Shown here in pieces: positions 26,369-34,494 of a stretch of DNA of 64,000 bases; position 1 is the first letter of the stretch; each line of letters begins with the position of its first letter. The DNA is from RUG708 sp050946535 (GTDB lineage: Bacteria; Bacillota; Clostridia; Peptostreptococcales; Anaerovoracaceae). The notes beneath the pieces were generated by a model. The model saw only the letters and a program-made list of their open reading frames with translations, ran no database searches and was not told the origin of the DNA. A program made the position numbers and the translations under genes. Where the stretch lies: contig JBMNUZ010000010.1 of assembly GCA_050946535.1 (NCBI GenBank), forward strand, positions 1 through 64,000, in the 5' to 3' direction.

Positions 26369-27700
26369 ATGAAAAAAGCTGGAAGCTACGAACTACTTAC
26401 AGAAGAATTAGGTGTATCGCCGGAGATCCTGGACATCGTCGTCGAGGCGGAGGACAGCCTGAGGGACGATTTCAGAAAAATCGACGACATTAAAGAATAC
26501 AATCAGTACAAGGTCCTGGACGTGTTCAGAAAATGCAGGATAAGCGACGTTCACTTCGGATGGAATACAGGCTACGGCTACGACGATGCCGGCCGCGAAG
26601 CGCTCGAAAAGGTCTACGCAGGGGTTTTCCACACTGAAGATGCGATAGTGAGACCTATAATTGTAAACGGAACTCACGCTCTCACGCTGACGCTCACAGG
26701 AATTCTCCGTCCCGGAGACGAAATAGTCTACTGCACGGGCGGACCTTACGACACTCTCGAAGAAGTCATAGGAATAACGGGAGAGGGAAAAGGTTCGCTT
26801 AAGGAATTCGGTGTAACATATAAACAGGTGGATCTGCTACCGGACGGAAGCATAGACATCGAAGGATGCAAATCCGTCATCAACGAGCACACGAAGATGA
26901 TGTGCGTCCAGCGCTCGACTGGCTACGCCTGGAGAAAAGCCATTCAGGTTCCGCAGATAGCCGAATGGGCGGCAGCCGTCAAATCTGTCGACAGTGATAT
27001 AATAACTATGGCGGACAACTGCTACGGCGAATTCCTGGATACAATCGAACCGACCGACGTCGGTGTCGACATCATGGCAGGTTCTTTAATAAAAAATCCT
27101 GGAGGTGGATTAGCTCTTTCAGGTGGGTATATAGTAGGAAGACACGATCTGATCGAACAGGTGGCGTGGAGGATGACGTCGCCGGGAATAGGCAAGGAGT
27201 GCGGTCTCACGTTCGGTCAGTCGAGAAGCATGTTTCAGGGATTCTTCATGGCTCCTTCGGTCGTGAACGGTGCGATCAAGGGCGCGATGCTCTGCGCCAA
27301 GGTTTTCGAGATGCTCGGGTACGACGTATGCCCGTCATCCGGAGACGAGAGAAGCGACATCATCGAAGCCGTGAAGCTCGGTTCGCCCGAAGCTATGGAG
27401 GCGTTCTGCAGAGGCATTCAGAGCGCGGCGCCTGTTGATTCATTCGTCACCCCGCTGCCGTGGGATATGCCGGGCTACGAGGATCAGGTGATCATGGCCG
27501 CAGGCTCATTCGTTCAGGGATCATCCATAGAGCTGTCGGCCGACGGCCCGATCAGGGAACCTTACATAGTTTACTTTCAGGGCGGCCTGACATATGAACA
27601 TTCAAAATACGGTGTGATAAAGGCCGTGCAGTCGCTTTACGATGCGGGTCTGCTCAAAGGTATGGCTGAAAATGAAAAAACCGGAGATAAAGATAGATAA
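26369..27700 (+). CDS. Methionine gamma-lyase family PLP protein (aluminium-resistance family)
   Basis: 443 residues of the Cys/Met metabolism PLP-dependent fold in the Alum_res subgroup. Features: HFGWNTGYGYDDAGREALE near 70, VNGTHALTLTLTG, the PLP-lysine region SLIKNPGGGLALSGGYIVG with Lys242, and FVTPLPWDMPGYEDQVIMA near the C-terminus. The group is named after a plasmid aluminium-resistance gene, but its reaction is not well defined; lysis of a sulfur amino acid is likely. It overlaps the next gene by 29 bases. Confidence 0.9.
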   Translation: MKKAGSYELLTEELGVSPEILDIVVEAEDSLRDDFRKIDDIKEYNQYKVLDVFRKCRISDVHFGWNTGYGYDDAGREALEKVYAGVFHTEDAIVRPIIVNGTHALTLTLTGILRPGDEIVYCTGGPYDTLEEVIGITGEGKGSLKEFGVTYKQVDLLPDGSIDIEGCKSVINEHTKMMCVQRSTGYAWRKAIQVPQIAEWAAAVKSVDSDIITMADNCYGEFLDTIEPTDVGVDIMAGSLIKNPGGGLALSGGYIVGRHDLIEQVAWRMTSPGIGKECGLTFGQSRSMFQGFFMAPSVVNGAIKGAMLCAKVFEMLGYDVCPSSGDERSDIIEAVKLGSPEAMEAFCRGIQSAAPVDSFVTPLPWDMPGYEDQVIMAAGSFVQGSSIELSADGPIREPYIVYFQGGLTYEHSKYGVIKAVQSLYDAGLLKGMAENEKTGDKDR

Positions 27701-28448
27701 GAATAAAATTTACGAATGGAAAGATGCGGTCAGGGCACTGCTCATCGATCTCGTGATCCTGATCGGCGTCACGATGCTGATCGCGCTTTTCTTCTATCTG
27801 AAATACCCTGACTTTTTCAGCAATTTCCGTTCTGTAGAGACGTTCAATGCGTTCATGAACGCGCATCAAGACGACAATGTGATCATTTACACGGTCGTGC
27901 AGGCGCTGCAGACTGTAGTCTCATTCATACCAGGCCAGATAGTGCAGATCGCCGGCGGCTATATGTTCGGATTCTGGATGGCGTCGCTGCTTTCGCTCAT
28001 AGGAATCGCGATAGGTTCATCGGCGGCGTTTTTCATCGCCAGATTCTTCGGACTCAGACCTGTGCGGGTGATGTGCGGGGAGAACGCCTGCAGGAAGTGC
28101 GAAGAGCTGCTGAACAAACAGACTACTTACAGGACTCTCGCGGTTCTGTACATTATTCCTGGATTTCCAAAGGATCTGCTCGCTTATGTGGCAGGCATAT
28201 CGGACATGAAGTACCTTTCATTCCTGCTCCTGTGCACGGTTTTCAGATATCCGGCAATGGCCGCGTCGATGCTCATGGGCTCGTTTCTCGCGGATGAAAA
28301 TTACATCGGCGCCGTTATTATCGCATTGGTCTGCATCTTCATTTTCGCAGCATGCATAATCTGGCGAAAACAGCTCAGGGCCTTTTTGGACAGATTCTAC
28401 AGGAATACGGGAAACAGAAAAAGCGCGAAAAGTTCGCAAAACGGCTGA
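27672..28448 (+). CDS. TVP38/TMEM64 (DedA-superfamily) membrane protein
   Basis: 258 residues from the ATG at 27672, inside the end of the preceding gene with AAAGG upstream. It has about five membrane segments and the SNARE-assoc/VTT core: FIPGQIVQIAGGYMFGF, IGSSAAFFIARFFG, then IPGFPKDLLAYVAGISDMKY. The family is thought to move or scramble lipids or lipid carriers in the membrane; the substrate here is unknown. The last codon forms the first unit of the repeat array at 28440. Confidence 0.88.
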   Translation: MKKPEIKIDKNKIYEWKDAVRALLIDLVILIGVTMLIALFFYLKYPDFFSNFRSVETFNAFMNAHQDDNVIIYTVVQALQTVVSFIPGQIVQIAGGYMFGFWMASLLSLIGIAIGSSAAFFIARFFGLRPVRVMCGENACRKCEELLNKQTTYRTLAVLYIIPGFPKDLLAYVAGISDMKYLSFLLLCTVFRYPAMAASMLMGSFLADENYIGAVIIALVCIFIFAACIIWRKQLRAFLDRFYRNTGNRKSAKSSQNG

Positions 28449-28627
28449 AAAAATATCGAGAAACCAGCTGAAAAAAGGTTGAAGAAACGGTTGAAAAAAT
28501 AGTTGAAAAAAGGCTGGGAAACCAGCTGAAAAAAGGTAGTGAAAACGGCTGAAAAAAGGTTGAAAAAGCGGTTGAAAAAAAGGTTGTGAAAACGGCTGAA
28601 AAGAAGCCGGAAAAATGACTGAAAAGT
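28440..28627. repeat. ~12-bp degenerate tandem array after the TVP38 gene
   Basis: About 15 units close to GGTTGAAAAAAC/GGCTGAAAAAAN follow each other with a period of 11-13 bases, occasionally broken by AGAAACCA. The array begins in the stop codon (GGCTGA) of the membrane-protein gene. It carries no gene of its own. Together with the leader at 28656-28834 it fills the 386-base gap before the carbonic anhydrase gene. Confidence 0.85.
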
Positions 28628-28655
28628 CTCCGGTTATAACTTGCGACATATGCAA

Positions 28656-28685
28656 TTGACAAAACTTATAAGTCTATCATAGAAT
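28656..28685 (+). promoter_or_regulatory. Promoter of the carbonic anhydrase/AICAR transformylase leader
   Basis: TTGACA at 28656-28661 and TAGAAT at 28680-28685, spacer 18. Transcription would start near 28692 and give a ~140-base leader before the start codon at 28835. Confidence 0.55.
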
Positions 28686-28734
28686 AAATTCAACAAGGAA
28701 AATATTTAACAATCATGACGGCAGGAGGACGATT

Positions 28735-28799
28735 ACCGGTCTCAGGCAGTGATAACCGCGCAGCGGGCGGGAATCATCATACTGCCGCCGGTATTTTTT
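28735..28799 (+). terminator. Attenuator-like hairpin in a 5' leader
   Basis: ACCGG (28735) pairs with CCGGT (28788), and GGCAGT (28745) with ACTGCC (28781), followed by ATTTTTT. It stands between the promoter and the carbonic anhydrase start and is followed by a second small hairpin (GTACAC...GTGTAC, 28803-28820) that abuts the GGGAGG ribosome site. The arrangement is that of a transcriptional attenuator or riboswitch expression platform; no known aptamer was recognised. Confidence 0.6.
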
Positions 28800-28834
28800 A
28801 TTGTACACGTGACTGTGTACGGGAGGTAACACAC

Positions 28835-29386
28835 ATGAGAAAGATCGATGATTCAGTGTTCGTCGCCGACGGAGCGAAGCTCATCGGCAATGTCATCATC
28901 GGAAAGAACGTCAGCATCTGGTACAATGCGGTCATCAGAGCCGACAGCACGACTGTCACGATCGGTGACAACTCAAACGTTCAGGACAACTGCATCATTC
29001 ACGTAAACGAAAATTATCCGTGCGTGCTCGGCAAAAATGTGAGCGTCGGACACGGGGCTATCATCCACAGCGCGACGATCGAAGACAACGTTCTCGTAGG
29101 CATGGGATCCATACTGATGGATAACTGCCACATCGGGAAAAACACCGTGATCGGGGCAGGAACTCTCATTTCCGCAGGAAAGGTAATTCCTCCTAATTCC
29201 CTGGTATTCGGGTCGCCTGCAAGGGTTAAGCGCCAGCTTACGGAGCAGGAAATCCAGGCAATGATTCTCGACAATGCCGATTTCTACAGGGCTTTCAAGA
29301 AGATGAACGAGGAGCAGAGATTCGACGAGAATATCCTCGACATCCTGAAGGAATTCAAGGGAAGCTGGCAGGAGGCTCTTAAATAG
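28835..29386 (+). CDS. Gamma-class carbonic anhydrase-like hexapeptide protein
   Basis: 183 residues from the ATG at 28835, with GGGAGG nine bases upstream; a longer in-frame reading from 28715 would run through the attenuator. Left-handed beta-helix of hexapeptide repeats (VIIGKNVSIWYNAVIRAD, TIGDNSNVQDN) with candidate zinc ligands His56, His73 and His78 (IIHVNEN, VGHGAIIH). The C-terminal helix completes the YrdA/PaaY-type fold. These proteins may interconvert CO2 and bicarbonate, though many members lack measured activity. It is 60 bases upstream of the AICAR transformylase gene. Confidence 0.9.
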   Translation: MRKIDDSVFVADGAKLIGNVIIGKNVSIWYNAVIRADSTTVTIGDNSNVQDNCIIHVNENYPCVLGKNVSVGHGAIIHSATIEDNVLVGMGSILMDNCHIGKNTVIGAGTLISAGKVIPPNSLVFGSPARVKRQLTEQEIQAMILDNADFYRAFKKMNEEQRFDENILDILKEFKGSWQEALK

Positions 29387-29446
29387 CCGCAGATTTCAGC
29401 GAGCAAACAATTAAAGCAGCTTTTCAACATAAGGAGATAACCGCTA

Positions 29447-30619
29447 ATGAAAGAATTGGAACTCAAATACGGATGCAATCCCAACCAGAAACCAGCGAAG
29501 GTTTACATGAACGAGGGCGAGCTGCCTTTCAAGGTACTCAACGGCCGTCCTGGTTACATAAACCTTATGGATGCGTTCAACAGCTGGCAGCTCGTGAGAG
29601 AGCTGAAAAAAGCAACCGGACTTCCTGCTGCAGCATCGTTCAAGCACGTCAGCCCGGCAGGCGCAGCAGTATCTGTGCCTCTCGACGAGACTCTGAAGAA
29701 AATCTATTTCGTTGAAGGCGTAGAGCTGACTCCGATGTCGACGGCATATATCAGGGCGAGAGGCTCCGACCGCATGTGTTCGTACGGCGATTTCGCCGCT
29801 CTTTCGGACGAATGCGACGCTGCTACGGCTTCGTTCCTTAAACGCGAGGTATCCGACGGAATAATCGCTCCTTCATACAGCGAAGAGGCTCTCGAGATCC
29901 TCAAAACCAAGAAGAAGGGCAACTACCTCGTGATTCAGATGGATCCGGACTATGAGCCGGAGCCTCAGGAGAAGAGGCAGATCTTCGGAATCACTTTCGA
30001 GCAGGGGCACAACAACGCGGTCATCAGCGAAGAGCTGTTCAAGAACATTCCTACGAAGAACAAGGACATTCCGCCGGAAGCATTGAGAGATCTGATCGTT
30101 TCCCTGATCACTCTCAAGTACACTCAGTCGAACTCGGTCTGCTACGTAAAGGACGGGCAGGCTATAGGCATCGGTGCAGGACAGCAGTCGAGAATCCACT
30201 GCACGCGCCTCGCAGGAAGCAAGGCTGACATCTGGTTCCTCCGCCAGCATCCGAAAGTTCTGGGTCTTCCGTTCAAGAAAGATGTCAGAAGACCTGACAG
30301 AGACAATGCCATCGACGTCTACATCTCTGACGAGCACGACGATATCCTGAGAGACGGAGAGTGGCAGAGAGTATTTACAGAAAAGCCGGAGGTCCTCACT
30401 TCGGAGGAAAAGAAGGAGTGGCTGAAGAAGCTCGACGGAGTTTCGCTCGGTTCGGATGCGTTCTTCCCGTTCGGCGACAACGTCGAAAGAGCACACAAGA
30501 GCGGCGTAAAATACGTTGCAGAAGCAGGCGGCTCGATACGCGACGACAACGTAATCGAAGCATGCGACAAGTACGGAATCGCGATGGCATTCACAGGCCT
30601 CAGACTTTTCCATCACTAA
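29447..30619 (+). CDS. AICAR formyltransferase (PurH-like, transformylase domain only)
   Basis: 390 residues corresponding to the AICARFT half of PurH without the N-terminal IMP cyclohydrolase domain. It formylates AICAR with 10-formyl-THF in purine synthesis. Signature elements are KHVSPAGAAV (Lys66-His67), DRMCSYGDFAALS, the QSNSVCYVKDGQAIGIGAG segment with GQQSRIHCTRLAG, and SLGSDAFFPFGDNVERA. The missing last step (FAICAR to IMP) can be supplied by the separate PurO-like gene at 42365. It ends in a strong terminator. AAGGAGATAA precedes the start. Confidence 0.93.
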   Translation: MKELELKYGCNPNQKPAKVYMNEGELPFKVLNGRPGYINLMDAFNSWQLVRELKKATGLPAAASFKHVSPAGAAVSVPLDETLKKIYFVEGVELTPMSTAYIRARGSDRMCSYGDFAALSDECDAATASFLKREVSDGIIAPSYSEEALEILKTKKKGNYLVIQMDPDYEPEPQEKRQIFGITFEQGHNNAVISEELFKNIPTKNKDIPPEALRDLIVSLITLKYTQSNSVCYVKDGQAIGIGAGQQSRIHCTRLAGSKADIWFLRQHPKVLGLPFKKDVRRPDRDNAIDVYISDEHDDILRDGEWQRVFTEKPEVLTSEEKKEWLKKLDGVSLGSDAFFPFGDNVERAHKSGVKYVAEAGGSIRDDNVIEACDKYGIAMAFTGLRLFHH

Positions 30620-30698
30620 TTTCAGAAATTTTTGAAATTCCTGAAAACTGTATCCTGTATCTGAAAAACAGGACAGGATGCTTTATAGTTGTAAACGA

Positions 30699-30724
30699 AA
30701 GACCCGTCTCGGCGGGTCTTTTTT
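30699..30724 (+). terminator. Terminator after AICAR formyltransferase
   Basis: AAGACCCG pairs with CGGGTCTT around a TCTCGG-type loop, then TTTTTT. Confidence 0.85.
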
Positions 30725-30837
30725 ATATGGATATGTGCGGGAGCGCTTCATTTGCTGACCGGCAATGATTATTGAATTTGCGGCAGCACGGCCGTCTGCA
30801 AATCAGAAATGATGCGGATGATTGCTTATGCAGTCAT

Positions 30838-30985
30838 GTAAGCGCGTCATAATAACGCGCCAAATAAGCAAGTCATCAGAGTGCGTTATCAGAGCGCATC
30901 GTATAAATGAGTCATCTGCGTCATATCAGCTAATTTTCAGAGTGTGTCATCAAAGCGCGTTATGTCAATAGTCATTTATATTACG
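30838..30985. repeat. Degenerate GAGCGCGTTATCA-type repeats
   Basis: Variants such as AGCGCGTCAT, GAGTGCGTTATCA, GAGCGCATC, GAGTGTGTCATCA and AAGCGCGTTAT recur at irregular spacing of 13-35 bases, mixed with AAGTCATCA words. There is no coding signal. Less regular than the other arrays in the window. Confidence 0.6.
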
Positions 30986-30990
30986 TAAAT

Positions 30991-31030
30991 AAAAAAACAG
31001 AACGCAGTGCTGGGAATGCACTGCGCTCTG
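30991..31030 (-). terminator. Terminator of the DUF1002 gene
   Basis: CAGAGCGCAGTGC pairs with GCACTGCGTTCTG (minus strand, one mismatch), followed by TTTTTTT. Confidence 0.85.
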
Positions 31031-31176
31031 CTCAAAAGGGGTATTGGGATTAGAGATTAATATAAGGTTATCATGGGATAACCACGCCTTAATTATATCA
31101 AAATAAAAGCCCGAATACTAGTATTAATCAAGACTTTGCCAGTAAATAAAATCATTGTCTGATTAACCAGTGCATG

Positions 31177-32067
31177 TTAGCTGAACAAACTCTTGCAGAA
31201 ATCTATGAATTGTCCGAAAAGGCTCGATACCTTGTCGATGAACGTCTGCTTGTCGTACTGAGACATGTCTATTCCCAGATCCTGAAGCCTGTCGTAGATG
31301 TCCGAAGCCTGCTGCCTGAGCTGATCCTCGCTGAGATTGAGCTTGGAGATCTTCTTCATCAGGTCGAGAATCATCTGAGCCTGATCGTCTGTGATCGATA
31401 TGTTCAGCTCATTTGCGGCTTCTTTGATCGCGTTGAGGATGTCCTCGTCGCTGCTGAGATTTTCAGATGCGACTTTCTGCTTCGTGAGCGCTATCAGGTT
31501 TTCAGCGTCCTCGGTGTTGCCGAGCTGATCGGCGAGCTCTCCTGTGGTTACGAGCTCGTTTACTGCCGCATCCTGATTATCGCTGGAAAGATTGTCGCCG
31601 GTAAGTCCTTCGTAAGCTTTCATAGCGCCTACGAGACCAGCCGTTCCGGAGATATATGTAGGAGCGGCTACGGTTACGTCAGCGTTTTCGACACCGGCCG
31701 TGATGAGCGCATTTTTGTACATTCCTACGGTGCAGTAGGAGATGTTCTGCGTCGTCACATTTATTCCGCCGGACGAATTGCTCACAACTTTAACGCTCGA
31801 AAGAGCCCTCGATCCGATGACGCTTGCAGGCAGATAGTCGCCGAGTTCGTCTTTTTCCATCTGGTTGGTTATAGTAGTCACGCTTATATCTTTGAGATCG
31901 TCTTCTGTGAGTCCGAGCATCTGAAGGACCTGCGCCCTCTGTGAACTGCTGAGATCCGCTCCGAGCGCGACGTAAGTGTCGGATGAATCTGCGAAGACCG
32001 GCGATGCACAGGTGAGAAGCATGACAAGCGCCAGAACTGCAGACATGACGTGTTTAAATCTTTTCAT
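31177..32067 (-). CDS. Secreted DUF1002-domain protein
   Basis: 296 residues preceded by AGGAGG on the minus strand. A signal peptide (about 1-26, ending SPVFA) is followed by the DUF1002 domain known from B. subtilis YpuA: VALGADLSSSQRAQVLQMLG near 33-52, TNQMEKDELGDYL, GINVTTQNISYCTVGMYKNAL, and GTAGLVGAMKAYE. The C-terminal half is helical with several acidic turns. The protein is exported; its role is unknown. It has its own promoter and terminator. Confidence 0.9.
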   Translation of the reverse strand: MKRFKHVMSAVLALVMLLTCASPVFADSSDTYVALGADLSSSQRAQVLQMLGLTEDDLKDISVTTITNQMEKDELGDYLPASVIGSRALSSVKVVSNSSGGINVTTQNISYCTVGMYKNALITAGVENADVTVAAPTYISGTAGLVGAMKAYEGLTGDNLSSDNQDAAVNELVTTGELADQLGNTEDAENLIALTKQKVASENLSSDEDILNAIKEAANELNISITDDQAQMILDLMKKISKLNLSEDQLRQQASDIYDRLQDLGIDMSQYDKQTFIDKVSSLFGQFIDFCKSLFS

Positions 32068-32091
32068 AATTTCATTCCTCCTGATGTAGAT

Positions 32092-32121
32092 ATATTACTC
32101 AAGACCCTCCGATTCAGTCAA
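32092..32121 (-). promoter_or_regulatory. Possible promoter of the DUF1002 gene
   Basis: Minus strand TTGACT (32121-32116), 18-base spacer, TAATAT (32097-32092). The start of transcription would fall only a few bases before the AGGAGG site, giving an unusually short leader, so a promoter farther up remains possible. Confidence 0.4.
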
Positions 32122-32171
32122 GACCGCGTATATTACCAGATTCTTAACGATTCTTACAAAAATATGTATTG

Positions 32172-32278
32172 ATGCGGTGCCCATAATGCAAAAATCCGAA
32201 CTGTGGAACCGGCCATAGAAAGTCCGTTCATGGGTAAACCGTCTGCAGCCTGTGGAATCGTCACCAGGAAAGCCGCAT
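32172..32278. ncRNA. Candidate structured RNA between DUF1002 and mscL genes
   Basis: The segment folds by eye into a closed multi-arm structure. ATGCGG (32172) pairs with CCGCAT (32273). Inside, GCCCAT (32179) pairs with ATGGGT (32230), enclosing GAAC/GTTC (32199/32226) and the hairpin CTGTGG/CCATAG (32201/32213). A third arm CCTG/CAGG lies at 32249/32265. No ORF or ribosome site is present. A hairpin at 32322-32350 follows on the plus strand. I could not match it to a known riboswitch, 6S, SRP or RNase P core. Strand is unproven. Confidence 0.4.
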
Positions 32279-32321
32279 GCTGCGTTTCAGGCGCGGGCTC
32301 ATAATCGTATTAGCACAAATG

Positions 32322-32350
32322 AAATACCGGCAGCTTAAGCGCGGTATTTT
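32322..32350 (+). terminator. Hairpin downstream of the candidate RNA
   Basis: AAATACCG pairs with CGGTATTT, then only one more T. It could end a plus-strand small RNA from ~32170, or be part of a minus-strand transcript. Confidence 0.4.
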
Positions 32351-32354
32351 CCGA

Positions 32355-32384
32355 TAAAAAAACCGCTGCCACATAGCAGCGGTT
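32355..32384 (-). terminator. Terminator of mscL
   Basis: AACCGCTGC pairs with GCAGCGGTT; on the minus strand the hairpin is followed by TTTTTTT. Confidence 0.85.
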
Positions 32385-32410
32385 TGATGGTTGTTATGAT
32401 TTCCAGATAT

Positions 32411-32866
32411 TTATTTCTTGTCCGGTTTATTATCAGCTGATGCTGACGCTTCGTTCTGAGCCTTTAAGAGATCTCTGATTTCGGTAAGTGTCTTAAGCTC
32501 TTCAGAAGGCTCGGGAGCTTCCTCTGCAGCTTCTTCCTCGGCATTTCTGTGAAGCTTGTTGATTCCCTTGACGAGAAGGAATATCACCAGAGCTATGAGC
32601 AGGAAATTGATAACAGTCTGGATGAATGTGCCGTATGCGATGACTGCAGGTTCATTGCCTGCGATCGCAGGAAGAGTGACTTTGAACGATTCGAAACTTA
32701 CTCCGCCTATGAGATAGCCGACAAACGGCATGATGATGTCATTGACGAGCGAATTCACGATTGCGGTAAATGCTGTGCCTATGATTATGCCGACGGCCAT
32801 GTCCATTACGCTTCCGCGGGCTATGAACTCCTTGAATTCGGCCCAGAAGCCTTTTTTCTTTTCCAT
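32411..32866 (-). CDS. mscL: Large-conductance mechanosensitive channel
   Basis: 151 residues from the ATG at 32866, which has AAAGGA upstream; a longer in-frame reading to 32956 lacks a ribosome site and has no family match. Pentameric membrane pore that opens under hypo-osmotic tension. The N-terminal helix WAEFKEFIARGSVMDMAVG, TM1 with GIIIGTAFTAIVNSLVNDIIMP, and TM2 (NFLLIALVIFLLVKGINKL) are standard, followed by a cytoplasmic helix with acidic linker (EEAAEEAPEP) and LTEIRDLLK. Confidence 0.95.
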   Translation of the reverse strand: MEKKKGFWAEFKEFIARGSVMDMAVGIIIGTAFTAIVNSLVNDIIMPFVGYLIGGVSFESFKVTLPAIAGNEPAVIAYGTFIQTVINFLLIALVIFLLVKGINKLHRNAEEEAAEEAPEPSEELKTLTEIRDLLKAQNEASASADNKPDKK

Positions 32867-32939
32867 AACATGTCCTTTCAAATATAAAAAATAAAATATT
32901 TCCCCTTGAGTATAATAAAAAATAACATTTTTTTCAATC

Positions 32940-32966
32940 CAGGCGGGGTAAACCACCTGTTTTTTT
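32940..32966 (+). terminator. Isolated hairpin with T-run upstream of nrdR
   Basis: CAGGCGG pairs with CCACCTG (mismatch/GU inside) and is followed by TTTTTTT on the plus strand. No plus-strand gene lies upstream, so it may shield nrdR from antisense reading through mscL's promoter region. Confidence 0.45.
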
Positions 32967-33060
32967 CGTCAAATGCGGGTAATAAGTGCTCATATTATGG
33001 TATTCTAATATATATAAGGGTAGAAATCGGATTGACAAGGTGGTATATAAGGTGATTTAA

Positions 33061-33540
33061 ATGAAATGTCCTTTCTGTGGAAATCAGGATACACGAGTTA
33101 TAGATTCGCGTCCGGCGGACGACGGAGCTACGATCAGGCGCAGGCGCGTCTGCGATGCGTGCAAGAAACGCTTCACGACATATGAAAAGGTGGAGCAGAC
33201 CGATCTTATGGTTATTAAGAGAGACGGAAGCCGTGAGATCTTCAACAGAGCGAAGGTCAGAAACGGGATTCTCATGGCATGCAGGAAGCGGCCAGTGACT
33301 ACGGACCAGATCGACCGTCTCGTCGACCGGGTCGAGGCCAAGCTTCATGAAACACACGACAGAGAAGTGCCGAGCTCAGAGATAGGCGAGGTCATACTCG
33401 ACGGCCTTCGCGGACTCGACGAGGTGGCATACGTCAGATTCGCCTCTGTCTACAGGCATTTCGACGATGTAAAGTCGTTCATCAGTGAAATCGAAAACCT
33501 CACCGAAGAAGATAAAAAACGGGAAAACAAAGAGAAATAA
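33061..33540 (+). CDS. nrdR: Transcriptional repressor NrdR
   Basis: 159 residues. Zinc-ribbon/ATP-cone repressor of ribonucleotide reductase genes that senses dATP/ATP. The zinc ribbon has Cys3, Cys6, Cys31 and Cys34 (MKCPFCG, VCDACKKRF), with the DNA-contact segment IRRRRVC. The ATP-cone begins LMVIKRDGSREIFNRAKV and ends with YVRFASVYRHFDDVKSFI. No nrd genes lie nearby. It is the first plus-strand gene after mscL, and cmk follows 58 bases later. Confidence 0.96.
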   Translation: MKCPFCGNQDTRVIDSRPADDGATIRRRRVCDACKKRFTTYEKVEQTDLMVIKRDGSREIFNRAKVRNGILMACRKRPVTTDQIDRLVDRVEAKLHETHDREVPSSEIGEVILDGLRGLDEVAYVRFASVYRHFDDVKSFISEIENLTEEDKKRENKEK

Positions 33541-33598
33541 CAACTGAAAATAACAGCAGAGAAGTTTAAGCGACGGAGAGTATTAACGGAGAGTATCA

Positions 33599-34240
33599 AT
33601 GAAAAAGATTAGTATAGCAATCGACGGTCCGGCGGGCTCGGGAAAGAGCACGGCGGCAAAAAATCTGGCAAAGATCCTGAACATCGAATACATCGATACG
33701 GGTGCAATGTACAGAGCCGCGGCTCTTAAAGTAATAGATGAGAATATCGAGCCTGACAACGAAAGCGTTGCCAAATTGCTGGAAAATACGGATATAGACT
33801 TTGCAAACGGGAGCATACTTCTCGACGGAGTCGATGTGGAGGACAGGATAAGAACTCTCGAAGTCTCGTCCATGGCTTCGCGCATTTCCGCGCTGCCGGG
33901 ATGCAGGAAGAAACTCGTCGAACTGCAGAGGAAGATCGCATCCAAAAAGAGCGTCGTCATGGACGGCAGGGATATAGGCACGAATGTGCTCCCTGACGCC
34001 GATTACAAATTCTATATTACTGCTCCGCTCGAGACGAGAGCGAAGAGAAGATGGATGGAAATCGGAGAGAGGGACGGCGTGACGCTCGACGAGGTCAGGG
34101 CTGATCTGGCCAGAAGAGACAAGATGGACACGACGAGAGCTCTCGATCCGCTGGAAAAAGCCGAGGATGCGATTGAAGTCTCGACCGACAAACATGGAAT
34201 ATACGAGACGGCGGAACTGCTCAGATCATATATCAAGTAA
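33599..34240 (+). CDS. cmk: Cytidylate kinase
   Basis: 213 residues. Phosphorylates CMP and dCMP with ATP. The P-loop GPAGSGKST is at 10-18, followed by YIDTGAMYRA, the NMP-binding insert, VVMDGRDIGTNVLPDADYKFYI, and the lid segment RAKRRWMEIGER. Length is normal. The ribosome site GGAGAG sits in a short duplication (GGAGAGTATTAAC then GGAGAGTATCAATG). A terminator follows at 34387. Confidence 0.96.
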   Translation: MKKISIAIDGPAGSGKSTAAKNLAKILNIEYIDTGAMYRAAALKVIDENIEPDNESVAKLLENTDIDFANGSILLDGVDVEDRIRTLEVSSMASRISALPGCRKKLVELQRKIASKKSVVMDGRDIGTNVLPDADYKFYITAPLETRAKRRWMEIGERDGVTLDEVRADLARRDKMDTTRALDPLEKAEDAIEVSTDKHGIYETAELLRSYIK

Positions 34241-34494
34241 TTCTGGAATATACAGATGCCAGGCGGGCAGCGGTTCTGCGTTTTACTGAAATGGTTTCTG
34301 CGCCGTGAGGAAAGCAGGCAGCATCTTTGCGTTTTAAAGCAGCATTCCTTTTCACAAAAGCAATCATAGAACAGATATACTCAAAAGGTCCCGCATGAGC
34401 GGGACCCTTTTTTCTGGTCTTCCTTTTTATTTTTCTTCTTTTTTTACTCTATTATTTTTCGTTTATGATTTTTTCTTTACGTTTATGCTTTTTC
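34241..34494. other. Intergenic region after cmk
   Basis: No gene. It contains the cmk terminator and then a pyrimidine-rich stretch (TTTTTATTTTTCTTC-like) running into the repeat array at 34495. Confidence 0.5.
34387..34413 (+). terminator. Terminator of cmk
   Basis: GGTCCCGC pairs with GCGGGACC around ATGA, followed by CTTTTTT. Confidence 0.9.

Larger units (their letters stand above)
30725..31176. other. Gene-free region between convergent transcripts
   Basis: No gene was found. The stretch holds the degenerate repeats at 30838-30985 and the minus-strand terminator at 30998-31030. The 145 bases from 31031 to the DUF1002 stop are AT-rich with nothing recognisable. Confidence 0.55.

Noticed and set aside
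28218..28662. Minus-strand Phe/Pro/Gln-rich ORFs (QPFFQPF repeats)
   Set aside because: They are the antisense reading of the GGYTGAAAAAA array and of the TVP38 gene.
28735..28799. ZTP, THF, fluoride or cobalamin riboswitch
   Set aside because: None of the conserved aptamer words of these classes could be located; only the terminator-like part is clear.
28715..28834. N-terminal extension of the gamma-carbonic anhydrase
   Set aside because: It would run through the attenuator hairpin and its T-run; the ATG at 28835 has GGGAGG and starts the family domain.
32866..32956. N-terminal extension of MscL
   Set aside because: No ribosome site, not part of the family, and the ATG at 32866 has AAAGGA upstream.
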